Origin: JBJHDF01 sp050486405
Lineage (GTDB): Bacteria > Pseudomonadota > Gammaproteobacteria > Pseudomonadales > Cellvibrionaceae
Assembly: GCA_050486405.1 (NCBI GenBank)
Contig: JBJHDF010000020.1
Span: 1-64,000 of the forward strand
Direction: 5' to 3'
DNA: 64,000 nucleotides
In this document: positions 35,411 through 43,826 of the stretch, piece by piece
Numbering within the stretch: position 1 is the first letter of the stretch
Layout of the letters: each line of letters begins with the position of its first letter
Program-made: the position numbers and the translations under genes
The notes under the pieces: generated by a model
The model's database searches: none
Seen by the model: only the letters and a program-made list of their open reading frames with translations
Told to the model about the DNA's origin: nothing

Positions 35411-36492
35411 TGGTTGCGGTGAATTGGCGCTGGCTTACATCAGAGGGCGGTAGCGAGTGGCAACGCCGGTGCCGCTTGACATTCTGGTTGCCGGCGCTGG
35501 CAGTGTTGTCCAGCTTTCTTTCACCGGTGGCCAGGGCGGACGACGGGGGCGACATTTGGGCGCGGGCCGCACAAGCCGTGCAGGAGCAACATCTGCCGCG
35601 CCTGCACAGCTTGCTGGTATTGCATCGTGGTGAACCGGTAGTGGAGCAGGCGTTTGCCGGTCCGGGGCTTGAACAGCCGGCCAATATCAAGTCCCTGTCC
35701 AAGACGGTATTGAGCGCTCTGGTGGGAGCGGCTATCGGAGAGGGTCTGGTCGAAGGCGTCGAACAGCCGGTGGTGGAACTGTTGGGCGAGCGGGTGCCGG
35801 CAGGGGCCACCGAAGGCGTGGACCGTATCACCGTCGGCCATCTGCTCTCGTTGCAAGCGGGGCTGGAGCGCACCTCGGGCCATAACTACGGCCGCTGGGT
35901 GGCAAGCGACAACTGGGTGGAACATGTGCTGACCCGCCCCTTCGTCGATGAACCCGGTGGTCGCATGCTCTACTCCACCGGCTCCAGTCATCTGCTTTCG
36001 GCGGCGCTCACCGAGGCCAGTGGGCAGAGTACATTCGCCCTTGCCCGTCGTTGGCTGGGTGAACCGTTGAATATCCGCATACACCCCTGGCCCAGGGACC
36101 CCCAGGGCATTTACTTCGGTGGCAACGATATGCAGCTTTCACCCCGCGCGCTGGGCGTGATCGGCGAGTTGTACCGGAACGACGGCCGACACGGGGATCG
36201 CCAGGTATTGCCCGAAGGCTGGGTGGCGCAGTCCTGGCAGCCCCGGGGGCGCTCGGCCTTTACCGGACACCCCTATGGTTACGGTTGGTTCACCCTGGAG
36301 CTCGCTGGGGAAACCGCCTATTACGGTCGGGGCTTCGGCGGCCAGGTGCTTTACGTCATTCCCGGCGCCGAGTTGACTGTGGTGGCGCTGTCCGACCCTG
36401 AGCCGCCATCGCCGGGGTCCGTCTATCTGCGCCAGTTGCATCGCCTGGTGGCGCAGCAATTTATTCCCGCCGCGCGGCAGTCGTCGTTTTGA
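35410..36492 (+). CDS. Secreted serine hydrolase (beta-lactamase/AmpC-like)
   Basis: A 360-residue serine beta-lactamase-related protein. The N-terminus has a hydrophobic segment at about 23-42 (signal or anchor). The active-site motif S95-L-S-K98 is clear; the Tyr motif is Y-S-T in MLYSTGSSHLL and the third motif is GRGFGGQ, where AmpC has KTG. Such proteins can be esterases, DD-peptidases or D-aminopeptidases. I use ATG 35410, which overlaps the DUF547 stop; a GTG at 35407 is possible. Its 3' end overlaps the convergent next gene by 32 bases. Confidence 0.85.
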   Translation: MVAVNWRWLTSEGGSEWQRRCRLTFWLPALAVLSSFLSPVARADDGGDIWARAAQAVQEQHLPRLHSLLVLHRGEPVVEQAFAGPGLEQPANIKSLSKTVLSALVGAAIGEGLVEGVEQPVVELLGERVPAGATEGVDRITVGHLLSLQAGLERTSGHNYGRWVASDNWVEHVLTRPFVDEPGGRMLYSTGSSHLLSAALTEASGQSTFALARRWLGEPLNIRIHPWPRDPQGIYFGGNDMQLSPRALGVIGELYRNDGRHGDRQVLPEGWVAQSWQPRGRSAFTGHPYGYGWFTLELAGETAYYGRGFGGQVLYVIPGAELTVVALSDPEPPSPGSVYLRQLHRLVAQQFIPAARQSSF

Positions 36493-37186
36493 CTTCCAAC
36501 TGAGCATTGCCCACCCCGACGGAAATCCGGTAATCGTCGTCGCCATTGCCGACATGATTCAAATCGGCCTTGAGGCCCGAGAGGGTGGAAGCAAGACTAT
36601 TGTTGTCGATTTGCGCGTTGGCATTGCCGAGACCGGACTGGAGTTCAATAGTGCCCACAGAGCTTGTGGCGCTGACCACCTTGGCATTTCCCGTGCCGAC
36701 TTGCAATGACACGCTGCCGGCCGGAACAGTGACTTCGGCATTACCTACGCCTAACTCCCCGTTAACACCGCCATTTATATCGGCAACTTTCAGATTCCCA
36801 ACGTCCTGTTTTATATCTGCGGAAAATGCGGCTGGTATTTCGAGATACCATTGATGTTTGATATCGTCCTCGTTCAGGCCTTCGGGATACTTGAGATCAA
36901 GATGCAGAGTGGTGTTATTGGTTCTGCTGCGTACTTTTACCTCTCCCAGCTTGTCTCGAACACGCCTGTTTGAGGTGAACCACCCTTGTTTCTGGGGTTC
37001 CAGCTCCACCCGCCAACGCACCACGTCGGTTTCTATGCCACGGATTTCCACTTCGCCAACCCGGGCATTAAGATGTAACGTGGTCAGACCCTGTGCCGAT
37101 TCGTCGCCTTCCAATACCGCATCTGATGCTGATGCCAGCAGTGGGAATATTATCAAAAACAACAACCCCAATTTTTTACTGATCAT
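36461..37186 (-). CDS. Secreted beta-repeat protein, DUF4097-like
   Basis: A 241-residue protein with a signal peptide (MISKKLGLLFLIIFPLLASAS). The second half has four imperfect repeats centred on G-x-G-N-A (ELGVGNAEV, QVGTGNAKV, QSGLGNANA, SVGVGNAQL) spaced about 20-40 residues. This pattern suggests a beta-solenoid like that of DUF4097 or adhesin-like proteins. A strong GAGGAGAAGAGGAA precedes the ATG. The start lies within the 3' end of the upstream serine hydrolase gene (11-base overlap). Function unknown; envelope stress or surface binding is conceivable. Confidence 0.75.
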   Translation of the reverse strand: MISKKLGLLFLIIFPLLASASDAVLEGDESAQGLTTLHLNARVGEVEIRGIETDVVRWRVELEPQKQGWFTSNRRVRDKLGEVKVRSRTNNTTLHLDLKYPEGLNEDDIKHQWYLEIPAAFSADIKQDVGNLKVADINGGVNGELGVGNAEVTVPAGSVSLQVGTGNAKVVSATSSVGTIELQSGLGNANAQIDNNSLASTLSGLKADLNHVGNGDDDYRISVGVGNAQLEVKTTTAARRE

Positions 37187-38849
37187 TTCCTCTTCTCCTC
37201 GAAAACCAACTGGATTTTTCCAATTTAGCATTGGCCCATGTGGGATAGGCGCCGCGAAAATCGAGCGCTTCACCGGACGAAGCACCGAAAAACAATCCAG
37301 GTAAATGTTCCACCATGGGCTCCGAGTTGGAACGCATCTTGTCGTGAATATACAGATACCCTTCCTGCTGAACAATTTTGATTGTTAGGTAACGTCGAAC
37401 AAAAAATGAATATAGCGGCTTAACTTCATAACCGCCGCTTAGAACCATGTTATAGGTTCCAAGATGGTCCTGCCATTCAGCCTTGAACGGTGTGGCTTCT
37501 TCTTGCTTTTTAGGCGATTCCAGTGAAGGAGCTGCTGCAAAAAGTTCATCCGCAGTCGGAATCGAAGGATCGTCGATATTCTTTTGCAAGCCATCCTTGA
37601 CGATACGGGCCAATAAATCGCCGGTAATTATTCCGGCAACATTAGGGTGATCCACTGAGTTTGTTAGCACAGCAACACCGATTCCATATTCAGGAAGCCA
37701 ATCTATCGCTGCAATGTAGCCAAACCCACCACCATTGGTGCCTACCCTATAAGAGTCTTCGAGGCGACTCAGGAATATACCCATACCCATCCATAGCCCT
37801 TGTTGCGTAAATTGCCAACTTGCCTCTCCGCGTGAGTCAGGCTGATATATTTGATCGAAGTAACGTGATTCAAACAGTCTTCTGCCGTCGGCGGTTTTAC
37901 CCCGATTGAGATGAAATTGCACATAGGCGGCAGCATCCTTTATATTCATGCGAACCCCACCGGCCGCAGCCATGGGCACATAATCCGGAAACCGTGCCAA
38001 AAATCTCTGATGACCCACCGCGCAATTTGAACACAGCGTCTGCCCCGCCTTGTCGACAAAACTGGCGGTCAACCCCAGCGGCTTGAATAAGCTCTTATGC
38101 ATATAGTCTTCAAACGGCAGGCCGGATTGTTGCTGCAGGATATAACCGGCAATATCAATGCCCAGGTTCGAATAGCCGAAACGTTCGCCTACCGGAAATT
38201 TCAGCCAGGTATCCGAAATGCTGGCAACATGTGCGCCGAAGGAAGGCGATGTCGCGATCAAATTGTTTCCGACCGGTGCTTCATGAGTGAAACCCGCCTT
38301 GTGCGTTAAAAGCTGCCGCAATGTGATCTTGCGTTCGGGCGCTTCCTCAAAGCGGCTGTTCACTGTGAAGTCGGGCAGATAGTCACTGATTGTCGCATCA
38401 AGATCGAGTTTGCCGTTCTGCACCTCTAGCATGACCGCAGTCGCGGTGAGGTGTTTTGAGATAGACTGAATGCTGAAGGGTGTTGCAAGCGTTACGGGGT
38501 CGCCACTCTTCCGGTCGCGTACGCCAAAGCCAGCTTGCCACAGTACATTTTCCCGATCCACCAGCGCAATCGTCAGGCCGGGGATCTTGTGCTCCTTCAT
38601 ATGGCAGGCTATCGACCTGCGGAAGTCGTCGATTACTGGCGTGAAATCATCGGAAATACTTTCGTCCAGTGCTTCTACTGAGGGCAAGTTCATTGGCAGG
38701 TTGGTATTCTTACATAGCCACGCACTTCCGCTGCAACCAGTCAAAAGAAGTAGGGTTGTAAAAATCCATGTAAACCTGGTGAATATTCTGCATTCACGTG
38801 GTTTTATAATGTCTATTGCTTTAAAACGAAAATCCACTATTCTATTCAT
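37176..38849 (-). CDS. Serine hydrolase lipoprotein (beta-lactamase family)
   Basis: A 557-residue protein with an unusually long basic N-terminus, then a lipobox LLLTGC with Cys39. The beta-lactamase-like domain spans about 75-420: S129-I-S-K132 (SxxK), Y-S-N in FGYSNLGIDIAGY, and GTNGGGFGY as the third motif. A C-terminal domain of about 110 residues (EEATPFKAEWQDHLGTYNM...) resembles the lipocalin-like tail of Pab87-type peptidases. Base composition is lower in GC than the flanks. Start ATG 38849 follows GGAAGG. It lies 59 bases downstream of the LytTR regulator and may share its control. Confidence 0.85.
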   Translation of the reverse strand: MNRIVDFRFKAIDIIKPRECRIFTRFTWIFTTLLLLTGCSGSAWLCKNTNLPMNLPSVEALDESISDDFTPVIDDFRRSIACHMKEHKIPGLTIALVDRENVLWQAGFGVRDRKSGDPVTLATPFSIQSISKHLTATAVMLEVQNGKLDLDATISDYLPDFTVNSRFEEAPERKITLRQLLTHKAGFTHEAPVGNNLIATSPSFGAHVASISDTWLKFPVGERFGYSNLGIDIAGYILQQQSGLPFEDYMHKSLFKPLGLTASFVDKAGQTLCSNCAVGHQRFLARFPDYVPMAAAGGVRMNIKDAAAYVQFHLNRGKTADGRRLFESRYFDQIYQPDSRGEASWQFTQQGLWMGMGIFLSRLEDSYRVGTNGGGFGYIAAIDWLPEYGIGVAVLTNSVDHPNVAGIITGDLLARIVKDGLQKNIDDPSIPTADELFAAAPSLESPKKQEEATPFKAEWQDHLGTYNMVLSGGYEVKPLYSFFVRRYLTIKIVQQEGYLYIHDKMRSNSEPMVEHLPGLFFGASSGEALDFRGAYPTWANAKLEKSSWFSRRRGNDQ

Positions 38850-38908
38850 TGTATTAACCTTCCTTTTCGGCCGGCGTCTGAACATGACGGACAACGTTTC
38901 TGTGTTTT

Positions 38909-39622
38909 CTACAAACTAAGTAGCGCCTTCAGGCGCGCCGCGTTGCGCCGGGAAATTTCCACCGCTCGCCCGTCACTCAGGGTCACCTCGTAACCCTCGC
39001 CCACGGTTTCAGCGATGCCGGCAATGGCCTCCAGATTGATCATGGCCTGCCGGTTGGCGCGAAAGAACAGTTGTCGCGGCAACCGTGCCTCCAGTTGATT
39101 CAGCGACTTTTTGACAAAGGCTTTGTCGTCCCCAAAAAACAGGCGCGTGTAGTTTTTGCAGCTTTCCAGATAGTGAATGCGGCCCACTTCGATCAGATGG
39201 CAGCGGTCACCGTCCTTGACAAAAATTCGACTGCTGCGCTCCAGCGGCTCCCGGGTTTCCGTTGGCTCGCTTGTGGCAGCACTGCTCAACTTGTCGACAG
39301 CCTGGGCCAGACGTTCGGCGCTGATGGGCTTCAACAGGTAGTCCACGGTGTTGAAATCGAACGATTTGATGGCGTAGTCGCTGTAGGCCGTGGTGAACAC
39401 GATCCTGGGTTCGTAGTCCAGGGATTCCAGCAGATCAAAGCCGCTTTCACCGGGCATATGAATGTCCAGAAACAACAGCTCCGGGCGGTGTTCAGCGATC
39501 AGTTGCCGGGCCTGCTGGGCATCCCGGGCCGCGCCGACCACGGTCAGCCCCGGGAATTTTGCCAGCATGCCCAGCAGCCCTTCGCGGGCCAGGCGCGAGT
39601 CTTCCACCACCAGTGCTTTCAT
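38909..39622 (-). CDS. LytTR family response regulator
   Basis: A 237-residue regulator with an N-terminal receiver domain (phospho-acceptor D53 in LLFLDIHMPGESGFD, KPISAERL near 105) and a C-terminal LytTR DNA-binding domain (RIFVKDGDRCHLIEVGRIHYLES, FFRANRQAMINL, VTLSDGRAVEISRRN). It resembles AlgR/LytR regulators. The ATG overlaps the histidine kinase stop by 4 bases. It is likely to control the linked serine hydrolase genes. Confidence 0.93.
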   Translation of the reverse strand: MKALVVEDSRLAREGLLGMLAKFPGLTVVGAARDAQQARQLIAEHRPELLFLDIHMPGESGFDLLESLDYEPRIVFTTAYSDYAIKSFDFNTVDYLLKPISAERLAQAVDKLSSAATSEPTETREPLERSSRIFVKDGDRCHLIEVGRIHYLESCKNYTRLFFGDDKAFVKKSLNQLEARLPRQLFFRANRQAMINLEAIAGIAETVGEGYEVTLSDGRAVEISRRNAARLKALLSL

Positions 39623-40731
39623 TGTTGTTCCTCCCGGGGCAGAGTCAGGGTGACGCAGAAGGTATCCTCGTCACTTTTTGTGTTCAGACTGGCTGTGTCC
39701 AGACTGGCGCGGCCGCCGTAGAGTAGTTGCAGGCGCCGGCGCAGATTGTCCAGTCCGGTACCGGTATTGCGCGCCGCCGCTACCGGTGAATGGCTGCGGC
39801 TGTTTTTGAGGGTAATGACAAGCTGTTCGCCGCAGGCGTTGGCGTCCAATGTCAGCACGCCGCCCTCGCGCAGGTTTTCGATGCCGTGCTTGATGGCGTT
39901 CTCCACCAGCAGTTGCAGGCTCATGGGCGGCAGCAGACAGTTATCGAGCGCCTCGGGCAGCGTGCAGTTGAACTGCAGGCGGTCTTCCAGTTGCAACGCC
40001 ATCACCTCCAGGTAGCGGCCCACCATGGTCATTTCTTCCTTCAGGGTCACCTTGTCCCGGCGGCCGGATTCCAGCGAGTAGCGCAGGATTTCCGACAGGG
40101 CAGTGATTGTGTGATCGGCGCGCTCGGCGTTTTCGTGAATTGCAAAGCGGATATTGTTCAGACTGTTGAACAGAAAGTGCGGGTTCAACTGATTGGTCAG
40201 GCTGGTGATCTGGGCTTCCTTCAGGCTGTTGGCCAACTTCAAATTGTGCATTTCCACTTCCCGCGCCCGGCGACGGGTGGTGACCGAGAGATAGAGAAAA
40301 ATCCAGGCGCAGGCAAACACCTGGGTGTTTAGGGTGTTTCCGACCAGAAGCATGACAAACTGCTGGGCAATGTTGATGTCCGGGTTGGCCAGATCTTCGG
40401 GTGTCACCAGACTTGACCAGAAGAACGGGACAATGATGGCCAACATGACCAGGGTGACAAACAAGCCAATGGGCAGTGTGCAGAACAGGGACACCAGGAC
40501 CAGGCGTCCCGTATTCAGTCGCTGCCACTGACGCCGCAGGTAGAGGTAGCGAAACACCAGCACGCCCAGAGTCAAAAGCGGCAGCCATACCAGTTTGCCC
40601 GCGACGTTGAACCAGAGCTGATCCCGCCAGATGAGAAACGCTAGCGCCTGGATGGCGGCTATGGCCAGCAGGGCCAGGCCGTGGTACCACCAAAAGGTGC
40701 GATCGCGCGGGAAAAAACGGATGTCGGTCAT
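39619..40731 (-). CDS. LytS/AlgZ-type sensor histidine kinase
   Basis: A 370-residue kinase with four or five membrane helices in residues 10-175 and a cytoplasmic His_kinase domain. The phospho-acceptor His is in NQLNPHFLFNSLNNI, followed by the ATP-binding N-box LLVENAIKHG and G-box GTGLDNLRRRL. Start ATG 40731 overlaps the stop of the upstream serine hydrolase (TAATG). It partners with the downstream LytTR regulator. No separate sensor domain, so the signal is probably in the membrane. Confidence 0.92.
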   Translation of the reverse strand: MTDIRFFPRDRTFWWYHGLALLAIAAIQALAFLIWRDQLWFNVAGKLVWLPLLTLGVLVFRYLYLRRQWQRLNTGRLVLVSLFCTLPIGLFVTLVMLAIIVPFFWSSLVTPEDLANPDINIAQQFVMLLVGNTLNTQVFACAWIFLYLSVTTRRRAREVEMHNLKLANSLKEAQITSLTNQLNPHFLFNSLNNIRFAIHENAERADHTITALSEILRYSLESGRRDKVTLKEEMTMVGRYLEVMALQLEDRLQFNCTLPEALDNCLLPPMSLQLLVENAIKHGIENLREGGVLTLDANACGEQLVITLKNSRSHSPVAAARNTGTGLDNLRRRLQLLYGGRASLDTASLNTKSDEDTFCVTLTLPREEQQ

Positions 40732-42632
40732 TACCAGGTCCAGATGCGTGCGCCAATCGCGCCGTGGCTGGCCAGATGCAGGGCCATCAAAGCGTGCAGC
40801 AGAATGATAGTGGCCCATAGCCCGTAAATCCAGCGTCGCACGCCGGCATTGCGCAGACGGTAGAGCAACGCCAGGTTCCAGAGTGAGGACAGGCTGTACG
40901 CCAGAGTCAGTGAAAACAGCGTAATCGCAAGGGGAGTCCAGGCCAACATGGCAGTGAATTCAGACGTGCCAAACGAGATCAATAGTGTCACGCTCACCAG
41001 CAGCGCACAGGACAACAGCGGCCAGAGTTGCAGTTGCGCCGAGGGTGTGCCCAGTCTTCTGCGCCACAGGGCCAATGGCAACCAGGCCAGAGCGTAGAGC
41101 AACGCCAGCGCACTGGCCAACAATGTTCCGCCCAGAGTTGCCAGTTGGCCCCAGACCCACAGGGTGGAGGTGCGTTGGTACAGGTCCGTGCTTACCTGCA
41201 CCGCTTCGCCGGCCAGAGGATCCTGAACAATGGCCACTGCGGGCAGGCCGCTCCACTGATCAATCAGTGTTCCACCGTCCAGGGTATAGTCGGCACTGGG
41301 CGCGTCCCAGCCGCCCAGCAGGGGCATGCGCTGCACATGGGTCTCGTCACTGCGAAAGGTCATGGCCTCGAACGCGAGCGGCAACATCTGGGTGAAGTCG
41401 CGCCGTGGGTTGATGGGGCGATAGACGCCGTCCAGTGCCCGAAACTGTGCGGGCAAGGCCATGGGATTCAGTTGCGGTGGTTCGCGGTCGCGCAACAGGT
41501 AATCGCGAATGGCGTCGGACATCTCGCCTATGGCGCCGTGGTCCTCGCCGGTAACGACCAGAGCGTAGCCACTGCCCAGGGCCGGTGCGTAGTGAAAGTC
41601 CGACCTGGCGCCCATCATGCCACCGTTATGACCGTGAAACGCCACGTTGTATTTTTTGAAGCCGGTGGTGTAATTGGCCAGGCCATAGCCGGCAGTTACG
41701 CCCAGCGGGTTGGCCAAAGTGGTGTGGGGTGTCTCCATGCGCTCGATGGCGCTGGCCGGCAACAGGGTGTGAGTGTCGACTTGGCCACGGTTCAGGTAAA
41801 ACTGCAGAAATGCCGCCAGCTCCCGGGGCGATGCATTGACGGAACCGGCGGCGCGGTAAATGATGTGCCAGTACTCCTGGGGCTGGTTTTTGATATAGGG
41901 CTGGGCCAGGGTCTCAATGGCATTGTCCGGCAAAAAGAAAGTAGTGGTGTTCATGCCCAGGGAGTCAAAAAATTCCCGCTGAATATAGTCCTCGAACCGC
42001 TCGCCGGTGATTTTTTCCACCACATAGGACGCCACACCGGTGCCGGTATTACAGTAGGCAAACCGGGTGCCCGGCACCCAGCGGGACACACGCGCCCCGG
42101 GGAACTGGTGCATGACCTCCTGCAGTTGCGCCGGGGTCGGGTCGTTGTGGGCGTACTCGGCCAGGCTGGTGTCGTGCCAACCGGTGGTGTGTTCCAGCAG
42201 ATGCACCAGCCGCACCGGGTGTTCGTCTTCCCAGGGGTTGTCGAATGCCAGTTCCGGCACCAGTTCCCGCAAGGGTGCGTTCAGGTCAACCCGACCTTCT
42301 TCCGCCAGTTTCAGTACTGCCAGCGCGGTAAACATCTTGGAGGTGGAGCCGATGCGAAACAGGCTGTCCGGCGTGGCAGGCACCTGATGTTCTATATTGG
42401 CCAGGCCCTGGGCATCCAGCCACACCAGCTCGCCACCGTCGATCAGGGCAATCCCCAATGCGGTGTTATCGCTCTCTTCGTGCAGGCGGTGAATTTCGCT
42501 CTGCAGTTTTTCCAGGGTATCAATGCGTTCTGATGATTCGGCGTCGTCGGCCAGGCCCGGCACGCTGAGCAATGTGATCAGCATGGCCAGTGTCGGCAGC
42601 CACCGGGTGAGTGGTTTTTTCAGTAGTTCCAT
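40731..42632 (-). CDS. Serine hydrolase with C-terminal membrane domain
   Basis: A 633-residue protein with a signal peptide (about 1-28, PGLADD), a beta-lactamase-like domain (S96-T-S-K99, Y-C-N in FAYCNTGTGVASY, H-G-H-N-G-G) to about residue 385, a linker region, and about five membrane helices from residue 485 to the end. The catalytic part should face the periplasm. Start ATG 42632 follows AAGGAC; the longer open frame upstream is not used. It is first in an operon with the LytS-like kinase and LytTR regulator (stop/start TAATG). Confidence 0.87.
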   Translation of the reverse strand: MELLKKPLTRWLPTLAMLITLLSVPGLADDAESSERIDTLEKLQSEIHRLHEESDNTALGIALIDGGELVWLDAQGLANIEHQVPATPDSLFRIGSTSKMFTALAVLKLAEEGRVDLNAPLRELVPELAFDNPWEDEHPVRLVHLLEHTTGWHDTSLAEYAHNDPTPAQLQEVMHQFPGARVSRWVPGTRFAYCNTGTGVASYVVEKITGERFEDYIQREFFDSLGMNTTTFFLPDNAIETLAQPYIKNQPQEYWHIIYRAAGSVNASPRELAAFLQFYLNRGQVDTHTLLPASAIERMETPHTTLANPLGVTAGYGLANYTTGFKKYNVAFHGHNGGMMGARSDFHYAPALGSGYALVVTGEDHGAIGEMSDAIRDYLLRDREPPQLNPMALPAQFRALDGVYRPINPRRDFTQMLPLAFEAMTFRSDETHVQRMPLLGGWDAPSADYTLDGGTLIDQWSGLPAVAIVQDPLAGEAVQVSTDLYQRTSTLWVWGQLATLGGTLLASALALLYALAWLPLALWRRRLGTPSAQLQLWPLLSCALLVSVTLLISFGTSEFTAMLAWTPLAITLFSLTLAYSLSSLWNLALLYRLRNAGVRRWIYGLWATIILLHALMALHLASHGAIGARIWTW

Positions 42633-42801
42633 GGGTTGTCCTTTTGAGCAGTCTTGTGTCAGTTGTTGTTTTGCGCATTGTCGTCTTTTTCGGGGGTAGG
42701 GGGCGGGTATGGTGCCGAGCGGCGGGACAGGGGTACAGGTGGTGACTTTGGTTGGGGCTTTGGGCTTCTGGGAGCTTCGGGTTTGGGGAGAAGGGATCAG
42801 T

Positions 42802-42840
42802 TTGCACCTCGTCATCTGATGCACTAGAATCACTGCATCA
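42802..42840 (+). promoter_or_regulatory. vapBC promoter and operator palindrome
   Basis: A -35 TTGCAC (42802-42807), a 17-base spacer and a -10 TAGAAT (42825-42830) form a plausible sigma-70 promoter. The perfect inverted repeat TGATGCA-N10-TGCATCA (42817-42823 with 42834-42840) covers the -10 and the start point. It lies 15 bases before the VapB start, where ribbon-helix-helix antitoxins usually bind to autoregulate. Confidence 0.65.
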
Positions 42841-42855
42841 AGCGAGGGCGGGATG

Positions 42856-43098
42856 ATGCGCACCACTCTGGATATCGATGACAACGTGCTTGGCGCCGTC
42901 AAGGAGCTGGCCCGGCGACAGGGAAAAACCGCCGGACAGGTGATGTCTGCCCTGGCGCGTCAGGCCCTGACGCAGGCACCGGCGGCCGACGCCGTTAACG
43001 AGCCTGCACCCAGCTACGGCTTCCAGCCGCTACCGGCCTCCGGCAAGCTGGTTACCGATGAGGTTGTCGAGAAGCTGCGTGAAGAGCATAACGTCTGA
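42856..43098 (+). CDS. vapB: VapB-type antitoxin
   Basis: An 80-residue antitoxin. The N-terminus (RTTLDIDDNVLGAVKELARRQGKTAGQVMSALARQAL) is a ribbon-helix-helix DNA-binding domain; the rest is a flexible tail that should block the toxin. I choose the second of two adjacent ATGs (42853 and 42856) because related antitoxins begin MRTTLDIDD and the GAGGG ribosome site is better spaced. The stop overlaps the vapC start (TGATG). A promoter with an operator-like palindrome is directly upstream. Confidence 0.85.
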   Translation: MRTTLDIDDNVLGAVKELARRQGKTAGQVMSALARQALTQAPAADAVNEPAPSYGFQPLPASGKLVTDEVVEKLREEHNV

Positions 43099-43526
43099 TG
43101 CGCGCATTACTGGATGTGAATGTGCTGATCGCCCTGCTCGATGGCGCTCATATTCATCATGGCCGCGCCATGGCGTGGTTGCACGACCATATTGATCAGG
43201 GCTGGGCCTCTTGCCCGTTAACGCAGAATGGCTGCCTGCGCATCATGTCGCAAGCCGGCTACCCAAACCGCCGCCCAGTGACCGATATTGCCCGGCGACT
43301 GCAGGCGGCAACCAGCACGACAATGCACACCTTCTGGCCCGACAACCTTTCATTGCTCGACAGCACTCACATTGATCGCCATCAGCTACTTCATCCTCGG
43401 CAGATTACCGACGCCTACCTGTTGGCGCTGGCCGCCAGGCACCGGGGCACCTTTGTGACCTTTGACCGCGCCATTCCGCTTGCCGCCGCACCGCAGGCAT
43501 CGGGTGAGAATCTGGTAACCCTGTAA
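43098..43526 (+). CDS. vapC: VapC-type PIN domain toxin
   Basis: A 142-residue PIN-domain RNase toxin. Acidic residues are at D6 (LLDVNVLIALLD), in ITDAYLLALAARH and in FVTFDRAI. The position that is often Glu in the second motif is Gln here (PLTQNGCLRIM), a variant known in this subgroup. It overlaps vapB by one base. VapC toxins cleave tRNA or rRNA. The gene is immediately left of the 66-bp repeat that marks the island edge. Confidence 0.88.
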   Translation: MRALLDVNVLIALLDGAHIHHGRAMAWLHDHIDQGWASCPLTQNGCLRIMSQAGYPNRRPVTDIARRLQAATSTTMHTFWPDNLSLLDSTHIDRHQLLHPRQITDAYLLALAARHRGTFVTFDRAIPLAAAPQASGENLVTL

Positions 43527-43635
43527 AGCCTGCCGTTGGTGACGCTGATGAAACACCAGCGCTCCTCGCTGACGGGCGAAAATCTCGAGTTGCATTTGGC
43601 TGCCCCTACTACAACCGGTATTTCACCGAGCAGCC

Positions 43636-43701
43636 TGCTGGTCCACCAGGTCCCGGGCCTCGTCGTAGAGGGGCTCGCGGTCGAAGGTCAGCAGCGCGCC
43701 G
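43636..43701 (-). repeat. Left direct repeat: 66-bp fragment of ctaG
   Basis: This segment matches 61925-61990 at 62 of 66 positions without gaps. On the - strand it encodes GALLTFDREPLYDEARDLVDQQ, versus GALLTFAREPLYGEARDLADQQ in intact CtaG. Three of the four differences change the amino acid. It is a diverged fragment, not a fresh duplication, and it is in the same orientation as the intact gene. Confidence 0.85.
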
Positions 43702-43767
43702 CCTGATTCTGAGGTACACTCCTTTGAGTACGAACGGCATCACGTCAGTGGGTGGTGCTTACTTTCA

Positions 43768-43792
43768 ACTCCGCAATCAACATTGCCGGAGT
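43768..43792 (+). promoter_or_regulatory. Inverted repeat upstream of the island helicase
   Basis: ACTCCGCAAT (43768-43777) pairs with ATTGCCGGAGT (43782-43792) around a CAAC loop, with one bulged base. It ends 34 bases before the ATG at 43827. It could be an operator or a leader hairpin. No promoter boxes were confidently assigned. Confidence 0.4.
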
Positions 43793-43826
43793 AATGATAG
43801 TCATAACTCCAAGGATATAGCCCAGC

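Larger units (their letters stand above)
43527..43826. other. Island left junction, 300 bp without a gene
   Basis: No convincing gene is present. Bases 43636-43701 are a near-copy of part of ctaG (see the repeat entry). From 43702 to 43826 the DNA serves as the upstream region of the first island helicase gene and contains an imperfect inverted repeat at 43768-43792. Bases 43527-43635 show nothing recognisable. Confidence 0.7.

Noticed and set aside
43527..43826. Phage-type attachment site with integrase
   Set aside because: The repeats are within a protein-coding gene fragment, and no integrase, transposase or tRNA lies in the window.
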